Shown here: positions 62,272 to 64,000 of the stretch, one piece after another
Layout: each line of letters opens with the position of its first letter
Position numbering within the stretch: the stretch's first letter is position 1
From: Eubacteriales bacterium
GTDB lineage: Bacteria > Bacillota > Clostridia > Lachnospirales > Lachnospiraceae
DNA: 64,000 bases
Direction of reading: 5' to 3'
NCBI GenBank assembly: GCA_030536555.1
Contig: JAUNPU010000007.1
Location: forward strand, 78,769 to 142,768
Notes under the pieces: generated by a model
Told to the model about the DNA's origin: nothing
Databases searched by the model: none
Seen by the model: the letters and a program-made list of their open reading frames with translations, nothing else
Program-made: the position numbers and the translations under genes

Positions 62272-64000
62272 ATGGCAAACAAGTGGGTGTATTTGTTTAG
62301 CGAAGGCAACGCAACCATGAGAAACCTGTTAGGTGGTAAGGGTGCGAACCTGGCAGAGATGACGAACTTAGGACTTCCGGTACCGCAGGGCTTCACCATC
62401 ACCACTGAGGCATGTACTCAGTACTACGAGGATGGCCGCCAGATCAACGATGAGATTCAGGCACAGATCAATGAGTACATCGCGAAGATGGAAGAGATCA
62501 CCGGCAAGAAGTTCGGCGACAATGAGAACCCGTTATTAGTTTCTGTTCGTTCCGGTGCAAGAGCATCCATGCCGGGTATGATGGATACCATCTTAAACCT
62601 GGGTCTGAACGAAGAGGTAGTAGAAGTTGTTGCCAAGAAGACCGGCAATGAGAGATGGGCTCGTGACTGCTACAGAAGATTCATCCAGATGTATTCTGAC
62701 GTAGTTATGGAAGTAGGCAAGAAGTACTTCGAAGAGCTGATCGACAAGATGAAAGCAGAGAAAGGCGTAACTCAGGATATCGAGCTGACCGCTGAAGACT
62801 TAAAGGTGCTGGCTGACCAGTTCAAGGCTGAGTACAAGGAGAAGATCGGTGAGGACTTCCCGGATGATCCGAAGGAGCAGCTGATGGGCGCTGTGAAGGC
62901 AGTATTCCGTTCCTGGGACAACCCGCGTGCAAACGTATACCGTCGTGACAACGATATCCCGTATTCCTGGGGTACCGCAGTTAACGTACAGGAGATGGCA
63001 TTCGGTAACTGGTCTGATCAGTCCGGTACCGGTGTAGCATTTACCCGTGATCCTGCAACCGGCGAGAAGAAGCTGATGGGCGAGTTCCTGATCAACGCAC
63101 AGGGCGAGGACGTAGTTGCCGGTGTTCGTACTCCGCAGCCGATCGCAGCACTTGCTGACGTTATGCCGGAAGTATACGAGCAGTTCGTAAACGTATGCAA
63201 TACTCTGGAGAACCACTACAGAGATATGCAGGATATGGAGTTCACCATTCAGGACCGCAAGCTGTTCATGCTGCAGACCCGTAACGGTAAGAGAACCGCT
63301 CAGGCTGCATTAAAGATCGCATGTGACCTGGTAGACGAGGGCATGAGAACTGAGAAGGAAGCAGTTGCCATGATCGACCCGCGTAACCTGGATACCCTGT
63401 TACATCCGCAGTTCGACGCAAAGGCACTGAAGGCTGCTACCCCGATGGGCAAGGGCTTAGGCGCTTCTCCGGGTGCTGCATGTGGTAAGATTGTATTTAC
63501 CGCTGAGGATGCTGAAACCTGGGCTGCAAGAGGTGAGAAGGTTGTTCTGGTTCGTCTGGAGACCTCTCCGGAGGATATCACCGGTATGAAGGTATCTCAG
63601 GGTATCCTGACCGTTCGTGGTGGTATGACCTCTCACGCAGCAGTAGTAGCTCGTGGTATGGGTACCTGCTGTGTATCCGGCTGCGGCGATATCAATATGG
63701 ACGAGGCAAACAAGAAGTTCACCCTGGCTGGCAAGGAGTTCCACGAGGGAGATGCAATCTCCATCGACGGTACCACCGGTAACATCTACGACGGCATCAT
63801 CCCGACCGTTGACGCTACCATCGCCGGTGAGTTCGGCAGAATCATGGGCTGGGCTGACAAGTACAGAAGACTGAAAGTAAGAACCAACGCAGATACTCCG
63901 GCTGACGCAAGAAAGGCAAGAGAGTTAGGCGCAGAGGGTATCGGCCTTTGCCGTACCGAGCATATGTTCTTCGAGGAAGACAGAATCGCTGCTTTCCGTG
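62272..64000 (+). CDS. ppdK: pyruvate, phosphate dikinase (5' part, runs off window)
   Basis: Interconverts pyruvate and phosphoenolpyruvate with ATP and phosphate. 576 codons are present of about 875. The start MANKWVYLFSEGNATMRNLL closely follows the Clostridium symbiosum enzyme. The swivelling domain motif GGMTSHAAVVARGMG puts the phosphorylated histidine at residue 455, the number known for that enzyme. AGGAGG lies nine bases before the ATG. The frame stays open to the end of the window; the C-terminal PEP/pyruvate barrel is outside. Codon use indicates high expression. Confidence 0.96.
   Translation, partial: MANKWVYLFSEGNATMRNLLGGKGANLAEMTNLGLPVPQGFTITTEACTQYYEDGRQINDEIQAQINEYIAKMEEITGKKFGDNENPLLVSVRSGARASMPGMMDTILNLGLNEEVVEVVAKKTGNERWARDCYRRFIQMYSDVVMEVGKKYFEELIDKMKAEKGVTQDIELTAEDLKVLADQFKAEYKEKIGEDFPDDPKEQLMGAVKAVFRSWDNPRANVYRRDNDIPYSWGTAVNVQEMAFGNWSDQSGTGVAFTRDPATGEKKLMGEFLINAQGEDVVAGVRTPQPIAALADVMPEVYEQFVNVCNTLENHYRDMQDMEFTIQDRKLFMLQTRNGKRTAQAALKIACDLVDEGMRTEKEAVAMIDPRNLDTLLHPQFDAKALKAATPMGKGLGASPGAACGKIVFTAEDAETWAARGEKVVLVRLETSPEDITGMKVSQGILTVRGGMTSHAAVVARGMGTCCVSGCGDINMDEANKKFTLAGKEFHEGDAISIDGTTGNIYDGIIPTVDATIAGEFGRIMGWADKYRRLKVRTNADTPADARKARELGAEGIGLCRTEHMFFEEDRIAAFR

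Overview
The window reads as chromosome of an anaerobic, gut-type Firmicute, most likely a Lachnospiraceae (Clostridium cluster XIVa) member. The reasons are the gene order uvrC-hprK-murB-rapZ-whiA-crh-dnaE-pfkA, a LysRS with a C-terminal tRNA-binding domain, a clostridial-type pyruvate phosphate dikinase, indolepyruvate:ferredoxin oxidoreductase and a selenium-enzyme-type xanthine dehydrogenase set. Core genes are GC-rich with strong AGGAGG-type ribosome sites. No rRNA, tRNA, CRISPR array, integrase or transposase was recognised.

Layout. 1-2.6 kb: nrnA 3' end, truB and ribF, translationally coupled. 2.6-3.4 kb: AT-rich non-coding island full of inverted repeats. 3.4-7.1 kb: YbaK-type deacylase, DUF1846 protein and a lipoprotein with a putative glycoside hydrolase domain. 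7.13-7.80 kb: two large multi-branched palindromic elements in opposite orientation, related to each other and showing compensatory stem changes. 7.9-23.5 kb: housekeeping block (DUF1653 protein, uvrC, hprK, murB, rapZ, whiA, crh, dnaE, pfkA, DUF6145-like protein, dusB, greA, lysS).

23.5-40.2 kb is a mosaic accessory region, mostly AT-richer: an AbiEi/AbiEii pair, a small-regulator/NTF2/GNAT cluster (one GNAT frameshifted), a ribosomal-protection tetracycline resistance gene, a small membrane protein and a Fic protein, a decayed gene, a GrpB protein, DedA, a glycosyltransferase, a GntR regulator, a YgeY-type M20 hydrolase and an AGCS symporter. Three segments here are bounded by direct duplications of the 3' end of the preceding gene (24 bp of GNAT, about 479 bp of tet plus its tail, 398 bp of the glycosyltransferase). 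This suggests repeated insertion by recombination rather than ordinary transposition.

40.3-64 kb returns to core-like DNA: a DUF4358 lipoprotein, MBOAT and DHHW proteins (surface polysaccharide O-acylation); an aryl-acid module of two PaaK-type CoA ligases around IorA/IorB followed by an ACT protein; an amidohydrolase; a divergent pair of an SDR resembling 3-alpha-hydroxysteroid dehydrogenase and an NTF2-fold protein; a two-component system; nagA; a TSUP transporter; a DUF3842 protein; a Crp/Fnr regulator ahead of a three-subunit xanthine dehydrogenase; a DJ-1 protein; and the first 576 codons of ppdK.

All family assignments come from reading protein motifs by eye and from remembered family members. 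No database search was run.
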